NCBI RefSeq assembly: GCF_014356525.2
Contig: NC_052514.1
Location: 6,471,019 to 6,535,018 of the forward strand
DNA length: 64,000 nucleotides
Source of the DNA: Nilaparvata lugens
Taxonomy: Eukaryota > Arthropoda > Insecta > Hemiptera > Delphacidae
Reading direction: 5' to 3'
The notes below the pieces were generated by a model. The model made no database searches, was not told where the DNA came from, and saw only the letters and a list, made by a program, of their open reading frames with translations. The stretch's first letter is position 1; every line of letters begins with the position of its first letter. Shown here piece by piece: positions 56,770 through 64,000 of the stretch. A program made the position numbers and the translations under genes.

Positions 56770-57385
56770 ACATCCATGTTATGATGGCAATGGATAAAGA
56801 TATGAGAAGAGCGTTGCCGTTTGTCTGCCTTGATTAATCATATTTTTACATTGTTGAAAGAGAAATTGGAAACGTTGCAGGGCTAGAAAAGCATAGTGCT
56901 ATCTTGAATGAAAGAGACTAAGAAATTGTCAAAAACCACAGATTTATTAATACTTAGAAAGACCGGTTTCGGTTATTACACCAGTTATCCAACAGTAATC
57001 TAGTTTATCAGAGATTGACAATGTGTAATAACCGAAACCGGTCTTTCTAAGTATCAATAAATCTGTGATTTTTGACAATTTCTTAGTCTTTTGAAGACCG
57101 GTTTCGGTTATTTCACCATTGTCAATCTCTGATAAACAGTTATCTAACAGTAATCTAGTTTATCAGAGATTGACAATGTAATAACCGAAACCGGTCTTTC
57201 TAAGTATCAATAAATCTGTGGTTTTTGACAATTTCTTAGTCTTTCCCATTCAATATGAATAATTACCACAATATTGACTTCTTAACTACACAAATAGTGC
57301 TATTTTCTGTTTTTTAAAATAATAGACAAGGATAGCAACACCAACGTTAATCAAATACTGCCATTATAACGTGGACCTCACTATA
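56770..57385. mobile_element. 'GAGGTCCACGTTATAA' MITE interrupted by another MITE
   Basis: The left part (CATGTTATGATGGCAATGG, GAGAAGAGCGTTGCCG) and the right part (GATAGCAACACC, CTGCCATTATAACGTGGACC) belong to one family. The block at 56932-57290 between them is the MITE with CACAGATTTATT ends. Confidence 0.65.
56932..57290. mobile_element. MITE with 'CACAGATTTATTGATACTTA' ends, duplicated interior
   Basis: The left end GAGACTAAGAAATTGTCAAA and the right end TTTGACAATTTCTTAGTC are inverted. The motif AAAGACCGGTTTCGGTTATT and its complement occur three or four times between them, with GTTTATCAGAGATTGACAAT. Two adjacent or internally duplicated palindromes explain the pattern. Confidence 0.7.
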
Positions 57386-57669
57386 GCATCAATGATTCTC
57401 GTTTATCTAATGCTGACATTCCGAAGTGTCCTCACTGCAGTTCCTTTTTTAAATGCTGTATTCTTTATCACAAATGACAATGTATTGCCAAGTCTTGGAA
57501 GACCCATTGCTTACTAACACTACATTATAATGGAAACAAATGACCAATTAACATATTCAGAACAGTGAATAAATATGTAGATGAGTGGATAACTTTTAGA
57601 AACAAAGAGTAGAACCTATTTGTTATACAGAATAGAAATGAGAATACACCTGAAATTCTATCAATACCA

Positions 57670-58615
57670 ATTAGTCCAGTCAATATAGACATGAAAAAGG
57701 GGGTGTGCTTGCAATTTATATTGTAGTAGGGGGTGTGCGCTCAGATTTTTCTTTGCAGGTGCTATTTTTCCGTAAATTATTAGTTAATTTTTGTTTTGTA
57801 AAGTGTTTTTATGGAAATAAATTTTGATTTGATTTGATTTGATTTGATTTGAGTTCTGATTTTTTAATATATTATTTGGGTACATAAGAGAAGTCCAGAA
57901 CGAATTTCTTCATGCAAAATTTCCTTGTGCTAGATACAGAGTGGCACAAAAACTTCGTATTTTCGGCTCATTTTCCAGTTTTCAGTTATTTCTGGCAAAT
58001 CTCGTAATCGGACAGAAAATTTTGCTTTCGCCTTTTTTCAGATTATAGAATTTTGAATAAAATGAGATCATTGGGAACTCTCTATCTCCAATGAGAACTG
58101 AGTTATGACTTTTCAAAAATGAGTGAAATTTGAAGAAAAAAATCAATTTTGATGAATTTTAGTTTTTGATCAACAATATCTTCCGATTGTTATCATTTGG
58201 ATGTTTAATTCAAAATCCCTCTGGGCGTATTTTTGTGCTCTACAATCTGAGATCAGGTAGAGCGCTCTATCTCATATAGATTTCCAGGTACACCTGACAA
58301 CAATGCTTCTTGTATTGTGAAAAACACCTAATGAGTTCCCAATGACCTCATTTTATTCAAAATTTTATAATCTAAAAAGGCGAGAGCAAATTTTTCTGTC
58401 CGATTACGATATTTGGCAGAAATAGCTGAAAACAGGAAAATTAGCCGAAAATACGAGGTTTTTGTGCCACTCTGTATCTAGCACAAGGAAATTTTGTATG
58501 AAGAAATTGGTTCTGGACTTTTCTTATGTACCCAAATAATATATTAAAAAATCAGAACTACAATATAAATTGCATGCACCAATGTATATAGTGACTGGAC
58601 TAAATATGATATTTG
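57670..58615. mobile_element. long inverted-repeat element with a nested LINE tail
   Basis: The left end TTAGTCCAGTCAATATAGAC and the right end ATATAGTGACTGGACTAAAT are inverted. The arms extend through AATATATTATTTGGGTACAT and its complement, and through CTAGATACAGAGTGGCACAA. The central 400 bp also pairs weakly (AATGAGATCATTGGGAACTC against GAGTTCCCAATGACCTCATT). At 57711-57850 a LINE 3' end (GGGGTGTGCGCTCAG to TTTGATTTGATTTGA) is inserted in the left arm. Confidence 0.75.
57711..57850 (+). mobile_element. LINE 3' end with TTTGAT tail, nested
   Basis: TAGGGGGTGTGCGCTCAG through TTATGGAAATAAATTTTGAT and three more TTTGAT units. It is absent from the matching position of the right arm of the host element, which shows it is a later insertion. 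Confidence 0.65.
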
Positions 58616-59218
58616 TTTCTGTATTGGGATAAAATTTTAACTGTCAGCAGACCTTATGATTAAAATCAATGATTCTCGTTTATCCAATGCTGAAAGATAC
58701 AAGTGAATAATTTGATACTTTAGAGGGCTGAACCAATAATGTGTGTGCTAATTCACAACTCGCAGACTGTATTATTTTGACTAATTAGTTTTCTGTGGTG
58801 TGTGGGAAGCAGGTTGCTAAGCAACTGAGTGGGTAGGAGGGGTGTTAGGGGGCTAAGCAACCCAAAAGGTGATAGAGGGGACTCAATTAGTGCGGGGGTC
58901 AAGTCCCAAGACGATTGCCGGTTTGTTTTGCAGTGTAAATCGTGGATAATTAGGTTCGGAATTTTGATGTGGGTTGTCGTCTTGTTCTTGTTTGTAAATG
59001 AGATTCGTTCAATATTGGTGGCTCATGTTTGAATGAATGAAGTTCATTAATGGATGAGCCCATTAATGAATGAAATAAAGTTTGGTGATTATCTGTCAAT
59101 GATATCAAAATTATTAATGGGTAGCCTAATTGTACAGTTTGGAAGCTTTACTTGTGTTGTACCAAATATGATAAGGAGTTAAAACAAGATTTGGACATTA
59201 TTTTTTCATGATCCCATA

Positions 59219-60094
59219 AGGTACTTGCACACATACCAATTTTGGAAGAAACCGGCCGTCCAAATTCCAATAGTGGCGCACAGGCAAGAACGGGACCTGG
59301 CACACACGCCGACCGCTGATCGGCGCCGGTAAAATGCCGACGAGCAGCCGGCCACTGCCACAGCGTTCCACCGGTGCCGGCGATGTGCCGTTGACACAGT
59401 GGCGCCCATGAGTAAATACAGGCTTGCACACACACCGATTTTTCTCCGACCGTCCTTGCCAGTTCTCGCTTCACCATCCTCCATTCCAGTCGACTGCTCT
59501 GCTCTTCTGATAGTGCGAGGTAATTACGTTTGAAATGGGTGACATAGATAATGATATCCTTATAGAAGAAGCAAGACCTGTGTTGTGAGATAAGACTTTG
59601 GAAACATTTAAAGACCGGAATCTCACCAGGGATGCATGGAGAGAACTTTGCTGCAGTCTCAAAAATGATTTTGAGGATCTAGAAGATACAGAAAAAAACG
59701 CATTTGATAAGTAGTTTCCTTTATTTTATCTTTTATTCGTCCTAATCACTTTTTACCATTCATATTGCTAGAATATTAAACAACAACCTGAAACAGGGTA
59801 TCTTCTCAGACGGTTCTAAAATAGCTAGAGTCTTTCCACATTACAAAAATGGCGATAATCTCAAAAAATAACTATAGACCCATTTTCATTTCAAGCAAAA
59901 TAATTTATTATCAAATAATAAAGATCCAGTAGTCTGCACTTAGTGCCATTACTAGAATATTGCCTTAATCAGGCGGTAAAAAGTCGGCCGTCAAAAAGTC
60001 GGTGTGTGTTCAAGTAGTCGTTAAAATCTTTCTACCGATAAAAAATCGGCCGGTAAAAAACCGGCCGTCCAAAATCGGTTTGTGTGCAAGTAGC
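59219..60094 (+). mobile_element. PIF/Harbinger-like transposon remnant
   Basis: The inverted ends are GGTACTTGCACACATACCAA at the left and GGTTTGTGTGCAAGTAGCC at the right. Behind them are CCGGCCGTCCAA and its complement, and 3-bp ATA repeats lie on both sides (59216-59218, 60095-60097). The GC-rich left 250 bp is unlike its neighbours. It carries a MADF-like reading frame (59535-59714), as the accessory protein of PIF/Harbinger elements does, but no DDE transposase. Internally deleted. Confidence 0.65.
59535..59714 (+). pseudogene. MADF-domain (Harbinger accessory protein) fragment
   Basis: The frame ATG 59535 to TAG 59714 reads MGDIDNDILIEEARPVL, then TGA (59586-59588), DKTLETFKDRNLTRDAWREL, CCSLKNDFEDLEDTEKNAF. 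(L/I)I..V...P.LW......(Y/F)K(D/N)...(R/K)..AW..(I/L) is the opening of the MADF/Myb-SANT-like DNA-binding domain. The TGA stands exactly where the conserved Trp (TGG) is expected, a single-base nonsense change. The frame ends after about 59 codons, so the domain's C-terminal part is missing or spliced. Confidence 0.65.
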
Positions 60095-60129
60095 CATAGG
60101 ACAGCATCCTATCATTCCAACAGACTTTG

Positions 60130-60283
60130 GTCCGGTTGCACAAAAGCCGGTTAAATTTTTTAACCGTAAATAATTCACGAGGACCAATCAGAGAAGGCTT
60201 TTTTGAAAAGACGACTTCTCTGATTGGTTCTCGTGGAATTAATCACGGTTGAAATTTAAATTTTGCTTTTGTGCAACCGGCAC
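60130..60283. mobile_element. palindromic MITE, CCGGTT/AACCGG family
   Basis: The left end GGTTGCACAAAAGCCGGTTA and the right end TTTTGCTTTTGTGCAACCGG are inverted. The arms contain GGACCAATCAGAGAAGGC and CTTCTCTGATTGGTTCTCGT. Confidence 0.8.
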
Positions 60284-60308
60284 TTTATAAGTTTAGGGAA
60301 TCACACTA

Positions 60309-60452
60309 TAGTGAGGTCCACGTTGTAAGGGCAGTTGTTGATTAGAATTCGTGTTGCTATCCGTGTCTATCATTCAACAAAGCAGATAGAGCTATCCTTC
60401 TCTAGCTCTGCAACGTTGCCACACCTTTTTGTAACAATGTAGAAATCCTATT
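60309..60452. mobile_element. 'GAGGTCCACGTT' MITE end, interrupted
   Basis: CTATAGTGAGGTCCACGTTG through TTGCTATCCGTGTCTATCAT and AGCTCTGCAACGTTGCC, then broken by the hairpin-ended repeat at 60455. The opposite end (CGTTAACCTCACTATAG) is at 61222-61238. Confidence 0.55.
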
Positions 60453-60454
60453 AT

Positions 60455-60840
60455 GTTAAGCAAGCAATTTCTGTATTTATATATCTGGTTATTTATGTTC
60501 AACGGATCTCGAGAACGGCTCCAACAATTTTCACGAAATTTGGAACATAGTAGGTTTATGAAATAAAAATTCGATTGCACTAGGTCTCATCCTTGAGAAA
60601 ACTCGCTGAACGACATTGGAAGGATAATTCATCCTTGGCTGAGAAAGCTGAGACTTTCGTCGTCTGTGGATAGTAAAAAGTGAGTGAGCGAGTGAGTATG
60701 TTAAAAATCAAAATATCGCATCCCCGAAATTCATAAGATGATATATAGCCAGCTGTGAAATATGAACACGATCATTTTAGAGAATTGTGTTCTGTTTATC
60801 AATAAATAAAAATAACGAGCGAAGCTCGGTGCCCCGATAT
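60455..60840 (+). repeat. hairpin-ended rolling-circle-like repeat, short copy
   Basis: AGCAATTTCTGTATTTATAT to GAGCGAAGCTCGGTGCCCCG. It shares GTTCAACGGATCTCGAGAAC and ATTCGATTGCACTAGGTCTC with the 5.4- and 6.2-kb copies and the reversed 23-24-kb copy. Confidence 0.65.
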
Positions 60841-61283
60841 AATTTGAATCATTGATTCGAAGATATTCAATCTCAATTATTAAAATTTACTGATGAATAC
60901 ATCTTCTTAACAAATGGAATATGATTGATTATTTATTTATCTATCTATACATTGATAGATACAATATCATTCTCAACTATGAATGATTGGGAGAGAAAAA
61001 ACAGGCTTAAAGCCCAAAACTGTTCCTTCCCCAAATTTAGATAGAAATTGTCCACAAATAGGTTATATTTACACTTTTTTCCCAATTATAAGAAGAATGA
61101 ACAGTTGATATTACCGGTACAAATATACAGTTATCAGCTATCCTCCATAGAAGGCAGTGGCAAGGCAAAGAATCGGCCACGCTCTTCTCCTAACTTTCCT
61201 CCCTACCATTATATCGTTAACCTCACTATAGATGTCATTTCAGTTCATGATTAAGACAGATATATTTCACCACTGCCATTATA

Positions 61284-61740
61284 ATTGACCGAGCGAAATG
61301 AGGTCTGAAGGTATAATAATAATAATAATATAATAATAGGTGCGTACAGATATACGCGCCGCGAACAATTTACTTTTAATCAGCTGATGTCAAGCTTTTT
61401 ATATCTGTATCTTACCGTTTCTGTAAAAATACAGATATAGTCAGCTGATTAAAAGTGAATTGCTCATGTTCGCGGCGCGTACATCTGTACGCACCTTAAG
61501 ATTCAAGTCGACGGTTTGGCATTTCTCTTAATGTTTAAATGTTTGAATATTTAAATGTTTATATGTCGCGCATTTACGGCGAAACGCGGTAATAGATTTA
61601 ACATGAAATTTGACAGGTATGTTCCTTTTATGATTGCGCGTCGATGTATATACAAGGTTTTTGGAAATTTTGCATTTCAAGGATGATATTATAAAAGAAA
61701 AAGGAGCCTCCTTCATACGCCAATATTAGAGTAAAAATCA
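61284..61740 (+). repeat. hairpin repeat (GACCGAGCGAA family) with a nested MITE
   Basis: GACCGAGCGAAATGAGGTCT, then an AAT microsatellite and the MITE at 61337-61499. It resumes at AGATTCAAGTCGACGGTTTG and runs to AAAAGGAGCCTCCTTCATAC. The uninterrupted copy at 14203 shows that the MITE is a later insertion. Confidence 0.7.
61337..61499. mobile_element. complete 'GTGCGTACAGA' palindromic MITE
   Basis: The left AGGTGCGTACAGATATACGC and the right ACATCTGTACGCACCTTA are inverted, with CGCGCCGCGAACA and its complement inside. A central pair reads ATCTGTATCTTACCG and AAAATACAGATATAG. A half copy lies at 38260-38386. Confidence 0.8.
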
Positions 61741-62103
61741 GACTATAGAATTATTCATCATAAATCAGCTGACAAATGATTACTCAAATGTGTGGAGAAG
61801 CCAGTCTATTGCTGTATTTCCATAAGGTCTATAGTTTCAATCAGGTACTTATGGATGAGAATACTGCGTGAGGTCTACTGTTTTCAGAACTACTAGTATA
61901 AAAGGAAAAAGAGGCCTCCTTCATACGCCAATATTAGAGTGAAAATCAGACTATAGAGTTAATCATCATAAATCATCTGACAAATGATTACACAGATGTG
62001 TGGAGAAGCCAGTCTATTGCTGTATTTCCATAAGGTCTATAGTTTCAATCAGGTACTTGTGAATGAGAATACTGCGTGAGGTCTGCTGTTCACAGAACTA
62101 CTA
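61693..62103. repeat. two-unit tandem duplication of about 200 bp
   Basis: Both units carry GCCTCCTTCATACGCCAATA, GTGTGGAGAAGCCAGTCTAT and GAGAATACTGCGTGAGGTCT, ending in GAACTACTAGT. Only small differences separate them. Confidence 0.8.
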
Positions 62104-62250
62104 GTGTGGACCTTACTATAGATCACATCTCAGTTCATAATCAAGATAGACAACCCCAGACTGATTTCAAATTCCATTCGCGTAACGTATGTGAATATTA
62201 GCAAGTAGATGTCAAATTAGCATTTGAGTGCATGATTATTACCAACTTAC

Positions 62251-62405
62251 AGGTAACAATAGGGTCCAATCTCCTCTACAATGGGCTTGGCTCCATTTTG
62301 AACGTCGACTGGATTCGTGACATTGAAGAGGTAGATGCTGGTGATGAGGGGGGGGAGCTTGGTCCACAGGTCACGTGCTTCTGTGCCCTCAACCAATGCC
62401 AGGCG
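62251..62405 (-). CDS. Snmp1: SNMP-like receptor exon: LYLFNVTNP segment (first visible exon)
   Basis: 155 bp. Acceptor ATATTACAG, donor TTACCT|GTAAGT. It encodes [40 protein letters not shown] and [11 protein letters not shown]. This is the most conserved N-terminal block of the CD36 family: W...P....(I/V)(Y/W)(L/I/F)FN(V/L)TN.......G.KP...E(V/I)GPY. NVT is a likely glycosylation site. The upstream exon with the first membrane helix is not found before 64000. Confidence 0.93.
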
Positions 62406-62597
62406 CTGTAATATCAGGTTAGGCAAGATCAGATTAGATTGTCTATCAATATTCAAAATTATAATAATATTATACTGCAATACAATAATGATTTGTATTG
62501 CAAATAATTTTTCTCCCTCAGGAAAATTGTTGCCCTCGGCTTCGCCTCGGGCTTCAAACTTTTTCCCACAGGGAGAAAAAGTTGTACTTTTCACTCT

Positions 62598-62826
62598 AAG
62601 GTGCGTACAGACTTTCGCTCTGCTCCGCAACCGAACGTCACTCGAGCAGAGCGATTGATGATCGACCGGGGAGCAAGAGTGGAACGCGAGAAGAGCTAAC
62701 ATCTTCCGTAACGTTCATGATCGGTGCGTGTGCAGAGCGTGGCCGGAGCGATTGCGGAGCGATGGCGGAACGAGGGTGGAGCGTGCGCGGAGCGGGTTGG
62801 AGGCGCGTATATCTGTACGCAGCTTA
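62598..62826. mobile_element. GC-rich MITE with 'GTGCGTACAGA' ends
   Basis: The left AAGGTGCGTACAGACTTTCG and the right TATATCTGTACGCAGCTTA are inverted. The interior is about 60% GC, with repeated GGAGCG/GAGCG and CGGAGCGAT motifs. It shares only its termini with the palindromic MITE at 61337, so it may be a different non-autonomous element mobilised by the same transposase. Confidence 0.7.
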
Positions 62827-62916
62827 AGATATACAAATAACTAATGTAAACTGTTGAGGAGGCATGATGAGGGAAAACTTCTACTTTTTCCATGAGGTTG
62901 TAGTTTACAAAAGATA

Positions 62917-63065
62917 GGCCCGGTTGCACAGAAGCCGGTTAAATTTCAACCATGATCAATTCCACGAGAACCAATCAGAGAATGCGTTTTTGGAAAGACG
63001 GCCTCTGATAGATTCTCGTAGTATTTATCACGGTTAAAATTTAACCGGCTTCTGTGCAACCGGCA
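62917..63065. mobile_element. palindromic MITE, CCGGTT/AACCGG family
   Basis: GGCCCGGTTGCACAGAAGCC and GGCTTCTGTGCAACCGGCAC are inverted. The inner arms include CCACGAGAACCAATCAGAGA. This is the cleanest copy of the family in the window. Confidence 0.85.
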
Positions 63066-63146
63066 CATAGAGTTATAGATCACAAAGTTTTGATATTCAT
63101 TCAATATTCAAAATTATAATAAACTTCAGATAGAAATTACTAAGTT

Positions 63147-63325
63147 ATTGCATTTATTCAAATGCTAATGAATGAAAAATTATCATTCAACGAATATCCA
63201 AATTGAGAGCTGCTAATCACCCCGAAGACTTCTGCTACTGCAAATATTGACATCAGGGTAAACAGCTAGATGAAAATTCGATGAGCGCTACTATTGGGAA
63301 ATGTAGAATGATTTACAGCATTTAA
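63147..63325. mobile_element. partial copy of the palindromic insertion element
   Basis: TTGCATTTATTCAAATGCTA, TCACCCCGAAGAC(T)TCTGCTA and AACAGCTAGATG(A)AAATTCG match the left arm at 1375-1500. The right arm is reduced to GATTTACAGCATTTA. It ends exactly where RTE coding sequence begins on the plus strand. Confidence 0.65.
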
Positions 63326-63326
63326 T

Positions 63327-64000
63327 TTGGGTGATACTGCAATAGAGGGAGAACAGCCGGAAATCCCTTTGGTACAAGAAGAAGTGAGTAAAGCAGTAAA
63401 AGGTTTGAAAAATAATAAGTCAGCAGGGCCAGGAGGTATCAACCCAGAACTGATCAAGTATGGTTCAGAAAAGTTATTTCGGATCTTGAGAATGTTATTC
63501 CAACGGGTAATTAATGGAGAGAAGGCACCAAATGAATGGAAAATTGCACATATGTTTTCAATATTTAAGAAGGGCAATAGAAGATTATGTGAAAATTACA
63601 GGGGTATAGCAGTTTTGCCAACAATAGCTAGTTTTGAAGAATAAGCTTGAAAAAGAGATAGAAGGGAAGATTGGAGATGAACAGGCAGGGTTTTCAGCAG
63701 GAAAATCATGTGTAGATCACATTTATACCCTCCAACAGATAATACAAAAAAGAGTGCCAAAAACCGATCAGTACATCTAGCGTTTGTAGACCTGAGAAAA
63801 GCATATGATACAGTACCCAGGAATAGACTATGGAAAGCTATGGAAAACCTACATATACCAAGAAACCTCATAAATGCCACAATGGAACTGTATAATGAAA
63901 ATCAAATCGGAATTAAGATAGGTAAGACTGTAACGGCTCCTTTCCGAACATCAAAAGGCTTATTGCAGGGATGCAGCTCGTCCCCAACTCTCTTCAAAAT
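63327..64000 (+). pseudogene. RTE-type reverse transcriptase, 5' part, running off the window
   Basis: The plus strand reads IPLVQEEVSKAVKGLKNNKS, AGPGGINPELIKYG and ENYRGIAVLPTIA. After a short deletion or frame change near 63625 come LEKEIEGKIGDEQAGFSAGK and SCVDHIYTLQQIIQKR. Another shift and a stop near 63760-63780 are followed by FVDLRKAYDTVPR-type motif A and NQIGIKIGKTVTAPFRTSKG, then LLQGCSSSPTLF. The GPGGI.PE, NYRGI, GF..G.S..DHI and D..KAYD blocks identify an RTE-like RT. Frame breaks make it non-functional here. Confidence 0.88.

Larger units (their letters stand above)
52756..62250 (-). other. intron 1 of the visible gene (9.5 kb)
   Basis: Donor GTAAGT at 62245-62250 and AG at 52756-52757. 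Contents are Helitron copy 5, dispersed repeats at 54320-55740, nested MITEs (56770-57385), a large inverted repeat (57670-58615), a Harbinger-like remnant (59219-60094), a CCGGTT MITE, hairpin repeats and a tandem duplication at 61693-62103. Confidence 0.8.
16030..62405 (-). other. Snmp1: gene model: SNMP-like CD36-family receptor (5' incomplete)
   Basis: Nine consecutive exons join with GT/AG sites and a continuous phase, giving 405 codons of CD36 ectodomain and then the last exon. CD36-family proteins are two-pass membrane receptors with a large extracellular tunnel domain that moves lipids. Insect SNMP1 sits in pheromone-sensing neuron cilia and helps lipid pheromones reach odorant receptors. 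The phrases VDDEEDDTVSY, LYLFSFFG, GTDSTIFPP and the membrane-proximal MVKYQLVLGL fit SNMP1 better than general class B scavenger receptors, judged from memory of the family. The paralogue assignment is tentative. The first exon is not in the window. Introns range from 0.75 to 14.7 kb and are full of mobile elements. The gene may extend to 16030 if the frame breaks after 17867 are artefacts. Confidence 0.8.

Noticed and set aside
59148..59484. Three overlapping minus-strand frames rich in Cys and Arg
   Set aside because: They fall in the GC-rich terminal region of the Harbinger-like element. No domain is recognisable and the frames are mutually overlapping.
62406..63326. Search for the missing first exon of the receptor
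   Set aside because: This stretch is filled by MITEs and the palindromic element. No minus-strand Met plus hydrophobic helix with a matching donor phase was found.

Overview
This is an AT-rich, repeat-dense stretch of an insect nuclear genome. It contains one recognisable host gene. The gene is a CD36-family receptor that most resembles insect sensory neuron membrane proteins (SNMP1 type). The insect-specific gene type, long introns packed with Helitrons, MITEs and RTE retroposons, and the overall low GC fit a hemipteran such as a delphacid planthopper. That species-level placement is inference only.

The gene lies on the minus strand. Nine exons are visible, at 62251-62405, 52575-52755, 37593-37850, 34746-34873, 33904-33990, 25628-25791, 22707-22822, 21645-21770 and 17867-19735. 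Each junction has GT/AG splice sites, and the reading phase is kept across all of them. Together they encode the CD36 ectodomain (substrate-tunnel fold with six clustered cysteines), a C-terminal membrane helix and then a very long cytoplasmic tail. The first exon (N-terminal tail and first membrane helix) lies beyond the right edge. The most unusual feature is the tail. It has about 575 residues before the first in-frame stop, with two arrays of degenerate tandem repeats and coiled-coil segments. Protein-like reading then continues in other frames down to 16030, as if broken by single-base indels.

Region by region: 1-16029 lies downstream of the gene. It holds an RTE-type retroposon remnant on the minus strand split by a palindromic insertion, two copies of a long-TIR MITE, a 0.77-kb tandem duplication of a rolling-circle-like repeat, a Helitron 3' end and several dispersed repeats. 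16030-22822 holds the last exons. The introns between 22.8 and 62.2 kb hold five copies of one Helitron family, a 2.4-kb LTR-like insertion with TG/CA ends, a 3.6-kb giant inverted repeat, polypurine tracts, a non-LTR retroposon 3' end, and a PIF/Harbinger-type remnant with a MADF-like reading frame. 62.4-64.0 kb holds more MITEs and the 5' part of another RTE reverse transcriptase on the plus strand, running off the window.

No rRNA, CRISPR, operon or bacterial feature was seen. Apart from the receptor, most open frames here are repeat-derived or low-complexity.
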